Assembly (NCBI GenBank): GCA_012845835.1
Contig: JABAKD010000007.1
Location: 5,905,358-5,969,357 of the forward strand
DNA length: 64,000 bases
Source of the DNA: Undaria pinnatifida
Taxonomy: Eukaryota > Sar > Phaeophyceae > Laminariales > Alariaceae
Direction of reading: 5' to 3'
Position numbers and translations under genes: made by a program. The number at the start of each line of letters is the position of its first letter. Position 1 is the first letter of the stretch. Positions 1 through 10,696 of this stretch are shown here, piece after piece. Under the pieces are notes generated by a model. It saw only the letters and a list, made by a program, of their open reading frames with translations. It was not told the origin of the DNA and ran no database searches.

Positions 1-404
1 TGGTAGAGGTTGTCAGGCAATCATGCAAGCGGATGGACGCACGAAATACCATGCGTAATAGGTTGGTCGTGTGGTTTACCGCAATGTTAACATCCCTGTC
101 TGTACTTACTTTTTACATTATTATAAACTATATATAGTGTACACTTATACGTCCTGTTTTCTCCCCACTGTCGTCGAAGATGTTGTAGTCCTGTAGATGT
201 CGCGTCCATGTCTGATGCTCTTGTTAGTGGTGTTCATGAAAACATGCCCTAACATGTAGTAGATGATCGCTCAGTGGTGTTCCTTTCCTTTACATCAAGG
301 CAGGTAGTATATGCCAACGCAACCGCTTGCTTGAAAAACGACAAAGAAATTCCTCACACACCTGACACAGAGAAGACGCGGCCCGAAGATTGTTCAGCTT
401 ACCG
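1..404 (+). repeat. R2 core repeat, partial (starts outside the window)
   Basis: This stretch matches 30179-30575 on the same strand and the complement of about 49917-50585, with scattered substitutions. All three copies lose similarity just after the same motif, GAAGATTGTTCAG, so R2 has a defined right end. In the other two copies R2 is joined to an FB arm through an AT-rich segment, so it is probably the core of long FB elements. The joined arm of this copy would lie left of position 1. No coding frame is shared by all copies. Confidence 0.75.
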
Positions 405-1587
405 ACGGTCAGGAACAGGTTATCGAGCAGCGCACTTGATTTTTACTACCGCTCCTCACTCCACCTAAGACACTACGGGCATGCGTTGGACCCAGTTCGC
501 TGATGCCCAAAACCAATTTCAAAGGAGGTGATGTGGTGGGCGAATGCTATAATGATTTGCGCTGCTTCGATTACCCTGCCTCTCGTTCTGTTTGTTCTTG
601 CGTTCTTTATGAACCTGTCATTTGGCAACGAGCAGTTGTGATGCATTTTTAGGTTTGTGTAAAGACTTTATGTGGACTATGTGATGTTTCTGACTCTTAG
701 GGACCTCAATTTGGAACCCCGGGTATATGGGTTCCGTCTTTTGACTGGTGTTCGTATGCGGACGTGTATATGGTTTTAGCGTGTCGTGTGTCCGCGTGGT
801 TTTTGTTTCACGTATGCTTTGGTTGATATTCTAGACTTGGTCATCGTATTGTTTCAAAGTGGTGCTTTCCGCGTTTTTGATGCTACACGTATATGTTTTG
901 GTTTATGTTCTAGACTTTGTTATCGTGTTGTTTCGGAGCGGTATTTTCGAATACATGTTATTTTGTAACCACGTAGCTCGCGACCACGTGGTTTTTTCTA
1001 CACGTACTTTTTGTTTGCTGTTCTAGACTTCATTATTGTATGGTATCACAATCGTGTTTTCGAATATATATTGGTGTACAGTGGTTCGGGGGGGGGGGGG
1101 GAAGGGGGGGGAGAAGGGGGGGAAAGGGGGGGAAAGGGGGGGCTGTTGTATATATCTGCAAAACGTATTTTTGGTACGCCGAGAAAACTGCTTCGGGGGG
1201 CCTAAAACGAAGTTGCGAGGGACGTTTGGGAATTTCAACGTTCCCCCTCGCGGCTTTTATCAAGTATGGTTAAATGCATATTTATCCCTGAAGATAGACA
1301 TGCAGTAACCAGCCTTGACAACTATGGGTTGTAGCGGTATCATAATGCACTTATGATACCGTTACTCTTCATAGTTCGGCTATGTGTGTTTTATTTATTT
1401 CGCTACACGATGTGGGTTAAATCGAAATACGGAGTGAGGCTAGGTTTTAAGAAAAAGGGGGGGGGGGGGGGGGGGGGGGATTAGACAGGGAAGAGTTGGT
1501 ATGTATAGGTAGTCTGCTTATTGAGTATCCCGTCATGTTGGTGGGTGACATGTGATGAGTTGTGGGAGGTTTGTGGATGTTTCGGCG
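405..1587. other. no gene seen; G-rich low-complexity tracts
   Basis: I find no supportable gene here. The sequence is T/G-rich with short direct repeats around TTCTAGACTT (825-1030). A G-rich block lies at 1086-1142 and a 23-base G homopolymer at 1457-1479, both able in principle to form G-quadruplexes. Open frames across the G-rich block encode only Gly/Lys or Pro strings in overlapping frames and are composition artefacts. Confidence 0.6.
1321..1375. other. imperfect hairpin
   Basis: Two arms of about 25 bases flank a 5-base loop. The inner 12 bp pair perfectly (CGGTATCATAA against TTATGATACCG). The outer part is imperfect. It could be a remnant of a small foldback element or a cruciform-forming site. 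Nothing links it to a gene. Confidence 0.5.
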
Positions 1588-1860
1588 ACTCCACTTGAAA
1601 CTACAGTGTAGCTATCTGGGTCGACAGGGTGATGTTAGTCAGTCTGTGGACGGAAACTATGAAATTCGTGGAAGGTAATGCATCAGTTTATCAAGTGAAG
1701 TCTGTAAGGGAAGGGTATCGGGGGGGGGGGGGGGGGGAGGGGGGGGGAAGGGGGTGAATTGCAGCAGCGGGATCTCCAGCACGTGGAAGTGTTCAATACT
1801 CTGGCGGATTTCGATGTGGGTCGTTTGAAGGAAAGTGCGAGATGCATTCAGGCGTGATTT
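1588..1860 (+). repeat. FB family, degraded arm fragment
   Basis: FB landmarks appear in the usual order: ACTACAGTGTAGCTATC, GATGTTAGTCAGTCTGTG, GCATCAGTTTATCAAGTGAA, a G-run at 1720-1753, then the module TGGCGGATTTCGAT ending in GTCGTTTGAAGG. The terminal sequence is missing and the linker between modules is shortened, so this is a truncated, diverged copy. Confidence 0.7.
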
Positions 1861-1884
1861 GGAAGTATATATGTTATGGGGGAA

Positions 1885-2035
1885 CACTATGTTATGGGGG
1901 AACACTATTGGTTATTTCAAGTATTGTAAAGGAAAATTTGACACCTGGTATTTTCATCTGAATTTCAGCATAAAATTTTGCTTGATCAAAGGCTTGGGAG
2001 TAAAATAATTTGAGATAATCATTCTAGGTAAAATA
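1885..2035 (+). repeat. LTR-like repeat X, left part
   Basis: Matches 25250-25405 (shared GGGGGAACACTATT, GGTATTTTCAT, TAAATTTTGCTT and ATAATTTGAG). Similarity stops at about 2035, where inverted copia coding sequence begins. It resumes at 5597. The copia relic therefore appears to interrupt a copy of repeat X. An 18-bp direct duplication (TATGTTATGGGGGAACAC, 1872-1907) sits at its left edge. Confidence 0.65.
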
Positions 2036-2040
2036 CAGAT

Positions 2041-2858
2041 GATTTCTCATACTTGCACGCCAATGCTACCAACAATCGAATTGATTCAGGATTTGCAGTA
2101 GGCGAGAAAGTCTCAATATAGTCTACTTTATACTTCTGCCTGAAGCCCTTCGCCACAAGCCTAGCATTGGCCTTTACTATATTTCCTGTTTCGTCTGCTT
2201 TCCATTTGAAAACCCATCTAGCATCTATCACGTTACAGCCTATTGGGATCTTTAAGGCTAACGTGAACGTTCCTGCCCCTATCAAGCCTTTAACTTCTGC
2301 AGACATAGCTCCATCCCAAATCGTGGCGTACTTCGATTGCCGGGCTTCTTGATAGCTATCAGGCTCAGACTCTACGTCCTGCACTAGTTCGTTTATCAAT
2401 TCCACTGCGTCACCTGCTCTCTGCTCCGCCAACAGCGCATATATTATCTCTGTTGCGCAGATGGGCCCTAGAGTGACCACAAGGCCAGATACATTCTGCT
2501 GGTTAACTGCACGGGTTTGCGCGCGAGTTTTACCTTCTCTTACTTCATCATTTACACTCGCAGGGTTGTTGAAATCAGCTAGCTCAGCTACATGCCGCGG
2601 ACGGCGAGCAACTGGAGGAGATGCCTCTGCCTCTGCCTCCTGCCCTCCCGGCCCTACAGACTCTGTACCCTGCTCTTCAGGATCCACCGACTCCAGTTCC
2701 CTCACATCTTGCCCTCCCTGGCCCTCACCATCGGTGAACTCAGGTGCTGGAGACGACACAGAGGGAACGGGCGAGGATGGCACAGAGGGGGCAAACGGCG
2801 ATCGACCTACACTTTCTGGAAAAAAGGTTGAACCCCAAATTGGGATAGTACAGCACAT
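2041..2858 (-). pseudogene. copia reverse transcriptase, N-terminal part
   Basis: An acidic, Pro/Glu-rich linker (first ~150 residues) leads into the RVT_2 region: WDGAMSAEVKGL, DARWVFKWKAD and LVAKGFRQKYKVDYIETFSP are the canonical first blocks of copia RT. The frame reaches RLLVALACKYEK and is then cut by the inversion breakpoint near 2041. The next block (AFVQ-type) is found on the opposite strand at 4129. The catalytic Asp pair is not in this part. Confidence 0.85.
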
Positions 2859-3111
2859 TCTTCAACTCTACCAAAAACTCGTTGTCAGCAGACACGAACA
2901 CCAATTCCAGAGTTCCTGAAAGAGCTACCTCACAAGTCACTCCACTAATTCCCTTTACATTCTTGGGGCAAGGCTTCACATCTTTCATACACGAGAGAGA
3001 ATCTGCCATGTGGAAAGCGGTACCTGTGTCTGCCCACCAATCTTCGAAACACCTCTTCTTGGTGAGAGTGGCATATTCAAAAAACACGAATAACACGATC
3101 ACTACCGACAT
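2840..3111 (-). pseudogene. copia aspartic protease segment
   Basis: WWADTGTAFHMADS contains the retroelement protease Asp-Thr-Gly catalytic motif in the usual copia context (normally W-x-x-D-[ST]-G-A-x-x-H-[MI]). Further on, NVLYYPNLGFNLFS matches the conserved pre-integrase segment VLYVPxLxxNLLS. Directly after NLFS the frame runs into unrelated sequence and the integrase is absent, so an internal deletion joins this piece to the linker before RT at about 2840. Confidence 0.8.
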
Positions 3112-3244
3112 AGTTCCTTATCCTGTCCGCCTCTTCACTATACAGCATTGGAATATCAGCACCATAAGAATTCACCCAATTCACCAGTACAGAGTCATAC
3201 CACGCTGCAAGATACGTGTCATCACTCCAATCGTTTGAGAGATT

Positions 3245-3601
3245 TTAGGACAGAAACACCATGGTATCATTCCAGGTATCCCTCAGGTCCGAGTCAGTTT
3301 GGGACAGAAGCACTAACAACTCAGATATATCAACGTTTTCATCCTTGGCGTTCTTAGATGATCCGGTCTGGGAGGGATGAGCGATCACACGAGCCAGAAA
3401 GTCCTTCGTCACGTGACCGACCTCCCTACACTTGAAACACTTCCCTTGAAATGCTGTTTTCTTAGATGAATCAGACTCGGAGTTAGACCTCGACTTGTAG
3501 CTCTGCTTCTTCGCACTCTTCTTCTCAGGCCTAGACATCAGAGCAATACTGTGTTTCTTCGGACCACCTTGAGTCTGCAAGTCGAGGTACCGTTCACGCA
3601 C
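3245..3601 (-). pseudogene. copia gag zinc-knuckle segment
   Basis: A Lys/Ser-rich basic stretch precedes CFKCREVGHVTKDF, a CCHC zinc knuckle (C-x2-C-x4-H-x4-C) whose fourth ligand is Phe instead of Cys, which would impair zinc and RNA binding. It continues the gag segment at 3608-4132 after a short frame break. It sits immediately upstream, in minus-strand order, of the protease piece at 3111-2840. Confidence 0.75.
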
Positions 3602-3607
3602 TTTAGT

Positions 3608-4132
3608 CTATATGAACGACGGGTTATTCGGGCAAAACACCATCAGAGTTTCACGCAGAGTCTTATATTCATGCGACAGCCCCTCGAGCATCAGGTTGCA
3701 CACCCCTCTGTCATCTTTCTTGACTTCCAGCATTTGAAGCACACCAAGCATTCCTCTCACAGATGTAACAAAGAAGATCGAGGGATTGTCATTCGAACGC
3801 ATGCGCAGTGATTTGAGTTTCTCCTCCTGCACACGAATCTGACTCTGGCTCAGCGGCAGAAAATGATCTTTCAGCACTCGAAAACTCTTGCTGGAGGAAC
3901 CAGCGTGGCGAGCCATAGTTTTCAGACTATCCTCCTTCAAGCAGTCGAACAGAAACCAACATGCCATCTCAGCCTGACGCAGCACACCCACACTAAATCC
4001 TTTCTCTACCCAGGGGGTCAAGTCGAAACCAATGTCAGCAATCGGAATCTCAGTCTCGGAAAGAAACGCCTCATAGAGATTGTTGTGCCGGGCACTTGGC
4101 AGAAAATTCTGTGACCATGAGGGGTGAGACAC
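3608..4132 (-). pseudogene. copia gag, inverted segment
   Basis: A 174-residue frame of the retrotransposon Gag type (UBN2-like helical capsid region). It has SLKTMARHAGSSSKSF followed by a charged helical stretch and ends MLEGLSHEYKTLRETL, the usual layout of copia Gag before the zinc knuckle. The N-terminus is cut at the inversion breakpoint near 4130. The adjacent plus-strand sequence is RT, not a gag leader. The frame stops at about 3608 and the zinc-knuckle part follows in another frame. Confidence 0.75.
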
Positions 4133-5362
4133 AGGCGTTTGTTCAGTCGATGTTGGATCACGAGGTGTTCATGAAGTTGCCTCCTGGCTGTGGTTCGATG
4201 TCAGGGAAGGTTGTCCGTCTGAACAAAAGTTTGTACGGATTGCAGCGGGCATCTAGAACAATTTACAAGAGGCTAGTATCGGATCTAAAGAGGATTGGTT
4301 TCGGCTAGTACCGGATCTAAAGAGGATTGGTTTCGAGCAGTCTCTGTGTGACCCCTGTGTGCTGTGTTTCATGATGGGCGACGAGGTGATAGGGATGGTC
4401 GCGTTTCACGTGGATGACATTCGGTATGCAGGAAATAAGAGTCTTGCCAAGGTGGTTGTAGAAGCTCTAGGCGATTCTCTTCCTACGAAGTATTTGGGTG
4501 AGGTCAAGTTCTTTCTTGGTTGCGCATTTATTCGCGACCGCGAGGCTGGCACGATTGAGATTTCTCAGGAGAGTTATATCAGGAGTGTGCTTGAGATATT
4601 CGAAATTTGTCGCACCAGCCCGACCCCTGCTTCCCCTGCTAACGATAACATGTCCGTGATGGAGGATGAGGAGGCAGGAGATGTGCCGTTCCGAGAGGTG
4701 GTAGGGTGCCTGATATGGGTCGCCAATGGGACAAAGCCCGACATCGCGAATGCTGTGCGGGCGGTGCCGAGGCACTCTCATGAGCCAAAGAAGAGAGACT
4801 GGAAGGCAGCTCAGAAGATTCTGAACTATTGTCTGGAAACGGCACATCTAACTCTGAAGTACAAGAGAGACAGTACGGTTGATGATGTAGGCACGTTGGA
4901 GTACGTAGATGCAGACTTTGCCAGCAAGGCCACTGACCGTAGATCAGTTTCCGGAGCACTAGTTATTGTGGCTGCCTGTCTTGTAGATTGACTTTCTTGG
5001 ACGCAGAAATGCGTTTCGCAGTCGACTTCTGAGGCAGATTATCTTGCGATGGGCGATGGTGTGAAGGAGTCTCTGTTTGTGAACGAAATGCTTCAGTTTT
5101 GAGGCCTAGTGTAGAGCCTCGTAAAATTGACGTCCTTGAGGATAACGAGGGAGCGATTGCGCTTGCAGAGAATCCGCTTAGCTCGAGCAGGAGTACACAC
5201 ATCGACGTGAGGCACCACCTTATTAGAAATCTGACCGAGGAGGGTGTGATCGAGATCACGCATGTTCCCAGCGAAAAACAACATGCGGACATTCTCACGA
5301 AGGCTCTGCCGAGATGTATTTTCGAAGTTCACCGTGACTTTGCATTGGGCTCTAAGAAGTAG
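4129..5362 (+). pseudogene. copia reverse transcriptase C-terminus and RNase H
   Basis: Starts at QAFVQSMLDHEVFMKLPPG, continues LNKSLYGLQRASR, and carries the catalytic pair as FHVDDI (YVDD in most elements). RNase H follows with YVDADFASKATDRRSVSG, STSEADYLAMGDGVKESLF, IDVLEDNEGAIALA and HIDVRHHLIR. Breaks visible: a 32-bp tandem duplication (4271-4302 and 4303-4334) that shifts the frame, an in-frame TGA at 4989-4991 where the family has Trp or a similar residue, and a one-base loss near 5098 after LQF. The coding sequence ends at 5360-5362, about 70 bp before the polypurine-like tract. Confidence 0.88.
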
Positions 5363-5424
5363 GAGTCTGAATTATTTTTGCTTGTCATACTGCATGTTGT
5401 GGGTCTGGTAGATACAACAGCCCT

Positions 5425-5596
5425 AGGGAGGGTGTTGGTGATAGCGGCAGTGTGTATCGGCCGAGCTGCTGTAAATCATCTGATTGGATAATTTGAACAT
5501 TGAATTGTCAATTGTAGTAAGTTGATGCTGGATATTTTGGGAATACTATTTGTGGATCTTCGGTAGGTTGTACACAAGTACGAGCTATACGATGGA
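5425..5596 (+). repeat. polypurine tract and candidate copia 3' LTR
   Basis: AGGGAGGG directly before TGTTGG (5433) is the expected polypurine tract plus LTR start of a copia element, placed about 70 bp downstream of the RNase H stop. No second copy of this ~160-bp sequence is visible in the window, so it cannot be confirmed by pairing. The right end is set where similarity to repeat X resumes (5597). Confidence 0.4.
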
Positions 5597-5970
5597 ACGG
5601 AAGGATGATTTCGTGGTAATCTTAGGTTTTATTTATTGAATTTATCGAACCAAAATCGAGGGTTATTATTGCTGGTCTTTCAGGGACTAATCATACTGCC
5701 CTCTTGATCGCCCGTATTCTTCTCAGCGATTTCCGTTACGAATACTGTTTTTTAATTCCGGTAGCTACGATGTTGGATATCAACATTTGGGTTATTGGAG
5801 TAGAGGCAGTATTGGTTTGAAATTGACATTGCAAATTTGAGTCATGTACTTTGTTTGAATAAGCAAGGTTACGTATTGTGCGCTTTGGTTCAACGTTGTT
5901 ATCATGACGTGCACACAAGCAGGGGGAATGTTAGTTTTTGCCGGCGCACAAGTCTGATGTATGATGCGTA
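5597..5970 (+). repeat. LTR-like repeat X, right part
   Basis: Matches 25408-25775 along its whole length (GATTTCGTGGTAATCTTAGG, TTTCCGTTACGA, GTTGGATATCAA, AATAAGCAAGGTT, GCGCACAAGTCTGATG). With 1885-2035 it makes one nearly complete copy of repeat X split by the copia relic. AGGGGGAATGTT near 5924 resembles a polypurine tract joined to an LTR start, so X may itself be the end of another LTR element. Confidence 0.65.
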
Positions 5971-7929
5971 TATCTGCGTAGAATCATAGGAGGTGGTAGA
6001 GTGGAATTATTTATATGATTGGCGGTCGCAATCTTCTATATGTTCGACTTGAGCCCCCTTTTGCGGAATGTACTAGTACTGCTGCTGTTACTCAGCTCAC
6101 TATTACTTTGTTATCTTCGGTTGTGCATGTTCAGAGGGGCCTCCGGGGCTTCGGTACTTCATTATATAGACTAGACTATATATCCAGGTTTATTGTATCT
6201 TCTAATATTCTACACCGCCTGATGATCCCTCGTCGGGTACCGAGAGCAATCTCCCCGTCAGCCACCTTACGCCGGGCATACACATTGTCTACCAAGGATA
6301 ACTCGCACGAGGTCCCCTTCTGTTGCTTTACGGTCTTGGTTTGGCGGTATGCTTATTTTTCGATACGCGAGTCGGGAATTGAATGGGAATGTCCGCTTCG
6401 CTAAAAATTCGTCAATGGTCATTTTGTCAGCAAGTTACAGAGTCACTCGTGCGATTGGCTCAAACTCTGCTGAACGCCATAAAGCTAACCCCCCTTCTTC
6501 GTGCGCAGCCGTTGTCGGCAAATCGAGGTCTCACTCAACTGAGCCATCCAACGCGACGGGCGGATAAGTGGAAATGGAGCTCCAAACATGAGAGGCTCCA
6601 CGTCTCAGCCGAAACACGATTTCGACCACAGTCGTTTGCTCATCCCGAAACAACATTTCCGTGATTTTGTTCGAAAACAATCACACCAGCAACGTATCAT
6701 AATATCTAATATTTCCACGGTCGAGGATATCATCGACACGGAAAGGGTTAGCCCATCAAGAGCACCCCGTACGTGGATATGAGTTGAATATGTCGAAGTT
6801 CTCGGACTAACAGCAGATAGGGTACAGTTGTAAATCCAAGCTCTTGAACGCTTGCCGGTTACTCCGGTGTAGTATGGAGTCATCATGCGGGAATTGCATA
6901 ATATGTTTGGATGAGTTCGTTCCCGTGCTCCGCCCTCCATCGGTTTAGTCTAAACACATAGACTAAACAGATACATGTAGCATACAAGGTTTGGATTTCA
7001 GTTGGACAAAGAGATCCGGATGACTGAGAGGACTAGCGCTTCGACAGCCTGTATCGCGGTGCTGAGCACCCCAGGCAAAACGGCCGGGGGGGGAGACACT
7101 TGCATGTTTGTTTCATTGTAAAGATTTGAACACGTTCGCAGCACACAGCAACTACTTGCCTCAAAGGGAAAATCGGGGGTGAGGACGGCCGTTTTTCTGC
7201 AGGGGAATAGTTTATTGGTTGAAAGAACCATGAGCAAGCGACCCATTTTCTAAGTTCAAATTCGACTACAAAACACTAGGCCCATCTCCGTCACCAAGAT
7301 ACAGGGTAACCTGGACTAGCACGCGCATTCGACATGTGAGGTACGACCAAAGCTTGCAATCTATATTGCAGGGTATCCCGTGTATGTAACTAGGACCGTG
7401 CAGTCCGGATCCATCCCCAATGGGCGGTTTGTATTGCGAGGTTCTTCTGCATGTGGCGCTCTGTGAGAGCTGAACAAATATACGTATTAATAGTTCGGAC
7501 AAAACTAATATATCTACAAAAGATGGAAGCAGTCGAACTGTGACTATGAATCTGTGCATTGTTTGGGGAGCACGCCCGTCTAATCGGTTGGCGCGAGTAT
7601 GTACATGACCTCTGTTCAGTTCGAGAACATTTGTCCCCCATACCCAGGCCTTACGTCCGTTGGAATATTACAGCAGCCTGGTAGACGGAATACATTAAAT
7701 AGTAACGTCACGTCATGCTGTGGCCGCCAGAGGTATTTATAGGGCAGTGAGTGGAAGTTTGTCAGAGCTGCCTTGCTTGAGGTGGGCAGAGTTTCAGTCG
7801 ATATCATTCATGTGCAATAAAACGAAGAAAGTCACAAAAGAGAAAAAAACGAACCTTATACCAGGTAGTGTTGAATTTCATGTGAACATTCAAGAAAGCA
7901 TGAGCTGTCACTCTCAAAGAGCCAAATGA
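5971..7929. other. no gene or repeat recognised
   Basis: Open frames here are short, overlap on both strands and show no recognisable motif. There are no paired splice sites with consistent phase that I can support. Composition is mixed and close to the window average. Confidence 0.5.
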
Positions 7930-8290
7930 TTACCCCTGCATAGGGACCACCCCAGTGAAGTCAACAGTCCCGCCCACGAACCAAGTTGTTGTTGTTGTTC
8001 TCACATTAACTCGCAAAATCAAGTCCGTGGTCACAGGACAGGCTCCAGTCACTCGGGAGCTGAGGAATACCCCAGGGAAAACACACACACAACCCAAGGT
8101 GGTACACGCATATATCACAGCTGATGCAATTCATGCCTCCACCAGAAACATATAAAAGTGAAATCGGGAGTCTGTCTACGATGTGCCAGGTCCAGGCCGG
8201 TGCATACGTCTCACTACCCACGCCTGGAGGAACCAAATATTCCGATTGTCACCCAAGTAAGACTACCACGTATATATTACACGTAGTATG
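7930..8290 (-). repeat. Cys-rich conserved repeat, copy 1
   Basis: The complement matches 61297-61600. The shared minus-strand reading contains SETYAPAWTWHI, then SGGGMNCISCDICVYHLG and WSLSCDHGLDFAS before a stop. The other copy has ETYAPEWTWHI, SGGGMSCVNCDACVHHL and WSLSCNHGRDYAS. Conservation of the amino acids and of the stop across diverged DNA suggests an exon of a duplicated gene or a coding piece of a transposon. I do not recognise the family. The CxxCDxCVxHL cluster could bind a metal. Confidence 0.6.
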
Positions 8291-8324
8291 TATTACTACG
8301 CATACGCACGACAGGCATGAGTCA

Positions 8325-8516
8325 ATTGGAGAAAAAGAAACAAAGAAAAGAAAAGAATATAAAGGAAAGAAAAGAAAAGAAAAACGACACGAGACGAAAA
8401 AGGCAAGCAAAGAGAAGAAAAAGACAAGAAACGCAAGAAAAGACAAAACAAGAAAGCAATAAAGGAAGAAGAGAAAAAAAGAAAAACGAAATAGAAAAAG
8501 AAGAAAGAAAAGTGTC
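8325..8516 (+). repeat. purine-rich low-complexity tract
   Basis: About 190 bases made almost wholly of A and G (AAAGAAAAGA-like units) with scattered C. Lys/Arg/Glu-rich frames across it are composition artefacts. Such tracts can adopt triplex DNA. No gene function can be assigned. Confidence 0.85.
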
Positions 8517-8639
8517 ATACTAGCAGACCCTAGGAACTGGCTAAGGATGGCATTGGGCCAACAGAGGGTATCACGTCCATCATCAATGGCACCTGGGAAA
8601 GAACGCAACATGGCGAAGAAGTCAGGGCGGTCTTATGCT

Positions 8640-9745
8640 ATCTTGTGACGGCCATTAGAAGGCCCACAACTTTCAATACGATGATGGCAAAACCCAGACT
8701 TCAGTCTCTTGGGCATGACGCTCCCCTTTCCGCCCCTCCCCCCTTCCTCCCTTTCCCCCTCCCCCCTCCCCCCCTCGCCCAGTCCCCTCCCCGCCCCCCC
8801 CCCTTCCCTCTCCCCCCGGCCGCTTAGAGATGCCAACGGTGGATGACGCTGCCGCAGCCTTTGCACGTCGCTCTGAAGCTTTGCGTCTCTCCGTTTCATG
8901 TCAATTCCGCATGAACAACTCGGCTCCCTCCTCTACTCTTCAAAACCATCTGCCAGCCTTCTGAGCAGCCTTTCGCCATCCTTCGAATTTCATTCCAAAG
9001 ACCGACCTATCCACCTTCAGATGACCCATCCAGTCTTTCTCTTGCCCCCCCGAGTAGCTCTTACCCCCAACAAACTCCCCAAACATCACCCTCTGTGGCA
9101 GACGCTCCTCCCCCATGCGTGCCACGAATCCCGCCAACAAAATCCTCCGTTTGCGACTATCACCTCAACGCTCTCGGAATCTGTCTGAGCAAGCGCGTCG
9201 GCGTACGATAGGGTGTGGTCGTCGCGCTACCGTTTCCGCCATCCAAGGCATCGGAGGAGCATGGAGCGGTGAACCCGTCGTAGCCTGTCATAGTCAGGCT
9301 TCTTCGGGCCCCACGTCATGCAACCGTACAGCAGTGTCTCGACCACCTCATCTTTCAGCAACCGCACCTTCAACCGTAAACACACACCCGGGCGATCAAA
9401 GATTTTCATCTTGTACCGCTGGAAGCACGCCCAGGCCCTCTGAAGACGCCGCGGTTTTTCAGTGCTGAGGTCTCTGTCTGCGGTTATAGCCCTGCCCAAG
9501 TATACAAATTAGATTATTTGTTCGTAAACTTATCCGGCTGCATTGATCGTGAAGGACATTGATCGTGAAGGACACCTTCCCCCCGCTTTTGGTTTCCAGG
9601 CACATTATTTCTGTTTTTGCCTCGGATACTGTAAGCCCGAACGACGAGCACGCAGTACCACCAGCTGACAGTCGTTGAATCGATGTGCAGCGCCATGCAC
9701 GCCGCACAACACGGAGTCTACTCCGCGCATAGACGCACGTCAAAT
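8640..9745 (-). pseudogene. LINE (non-LTR retrotransposon) 3' end relic
   Basis: Minus-strand frames give, in order, a tail of the RT domain (FGLTVSEAKTEIMCLETKSG; VYAR at about 9725 stands where the family has the YADD catalytic box), then TLLYGCMTWGPKKPDYDRL and LRRVHRSMLLRCLGW, then the C-terminal AGFVARMGEERLPQRVMFGE, SGGQEKDWMGHL, and GWRKAAQKAGRWF. This order is typical of LINE proteins ending in a conserved tail. The frame changes several times, a stop replaces Trp after FMRN near 8895, and a C/G-run interrupts the end at 8725-8820. The element is 5'-truncated and dead. Confidence 0.8.
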
Positions 9746-10696
9746 GGAAACCTGACGCACAGTTTCACGATAATCTTGTGAACACTACGGCAGCCAGAGG
9801 ACTTAGAGCTGCATCTGAGCTTCGGAGGGGTTGAATCATCACGGCAGATTAAGGCTATTGATTTCCACGTCATGGGATGATGTGTATAGAGCTGGGGCTT
9901 CAAAACAAGATTGAGAAACGAGATTGCGGTAAGACGTTCCCTATTTCCGTGTGTCTAGAGAACATTGCTAATGGTGACAGGCGGTTCCAAGTATAGTAAA
10001 GGGCAAAGAAAAACGTGATACATCCAGGTTTCATAAATTGGAAATGTGAGTGGCACATACATTGGATTCGTGTACGTACGAGTATTGGACCCCGAGTATA
10101 TTCTGCACCCCACTTTACGAGATACATGTCAATTTGTATTCCAAAAATGTAATCAGTTTCATTATCGGTCGCCCAGTCGGTCAGGTGGTTGCGGTCGAAA
10201 AATGCATTCCAACGGTACCGCTGCTAAAGGGTAAGGTTTGGATTTCAATACCACGTGGGTCTGAATTTCGAATGTAATTGCAGAAAAAGAGAGAAAGACG
10301 GAGGAATCAATTGAAAAGAGCGCCTGGTAGCGTTGGTAGGCGAAATTCAACGCGTTTGTTTAAGGGAATATCAAACAGCTGAAGAAACGCTCTGGTGAAG
10401 GATCTGAACACGCGTAACGTAGCGGGGAGTGGGAAGAAGGGCGTCTTTAGTGACCCTGAATCCGATTTGCTCCTACGGCAGATAAAGGAGAGCAAATATT
10501 TCCCAAAAAGTGACCTAAAATATTCACGTATGATAGCCTGATCCATTCCACACCCAGCCGTCAGATTTAATCCACCTTAAAAGCGCGGGTATCATAGGTT
10601 CCGCAAAAAGATTGATAAGTATCACCGGTTTAATCGCGGAGAATTACTTTGCCTGCGAGTTCTAAAATCGAAAACATTAGATCGTCAGACAACTAG
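9746..10696. other. no gene or repeat recognised
   Basis: Only short overlapping frames are present. The minus strand just above 9745 might contain more LINE sequence, but no RT motif is readable there. Confidence 0.45.

Larger units (their letters stand above)
2036..5596. mobile_element. Ty1/copia retrotransposon relic with internal inversion
   Basis: The pieces of one copia-type polyprotein are present, but in two opposite orientations. Gag, zinc knuckle, protease and the first part of reverse transcriptase lie on the minus strand (4132 down to 2041). The remainder of RT and RNase H lie on the plus strand (4129-5362). The two RT parts meet at nearly the same residue when joined, so a ~2.1-kb inversion with one end in RT and the other at the start of the surviving gag sequence explains the arrangement. 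The integrase is missing altogether. Multiple stops and frameshifts make it inactive. A purine tract and candidate LTR start follow at 5425-5440. Confidence 0.85.

Noticed and set aside
1023-1308. Several 70-90-residue open frames over the G-rich block
   Set aside because: They are Gly- or Pro-rich products of a homopolymer block in overlapping frames on both strands.
8249-8611. Phe/Leu-rich minus-strand frame resembling a membrane protein
   Set aside because: It is the complement of a purine-only tract, and the hydrophobicity follows from TTT and CTT codons.
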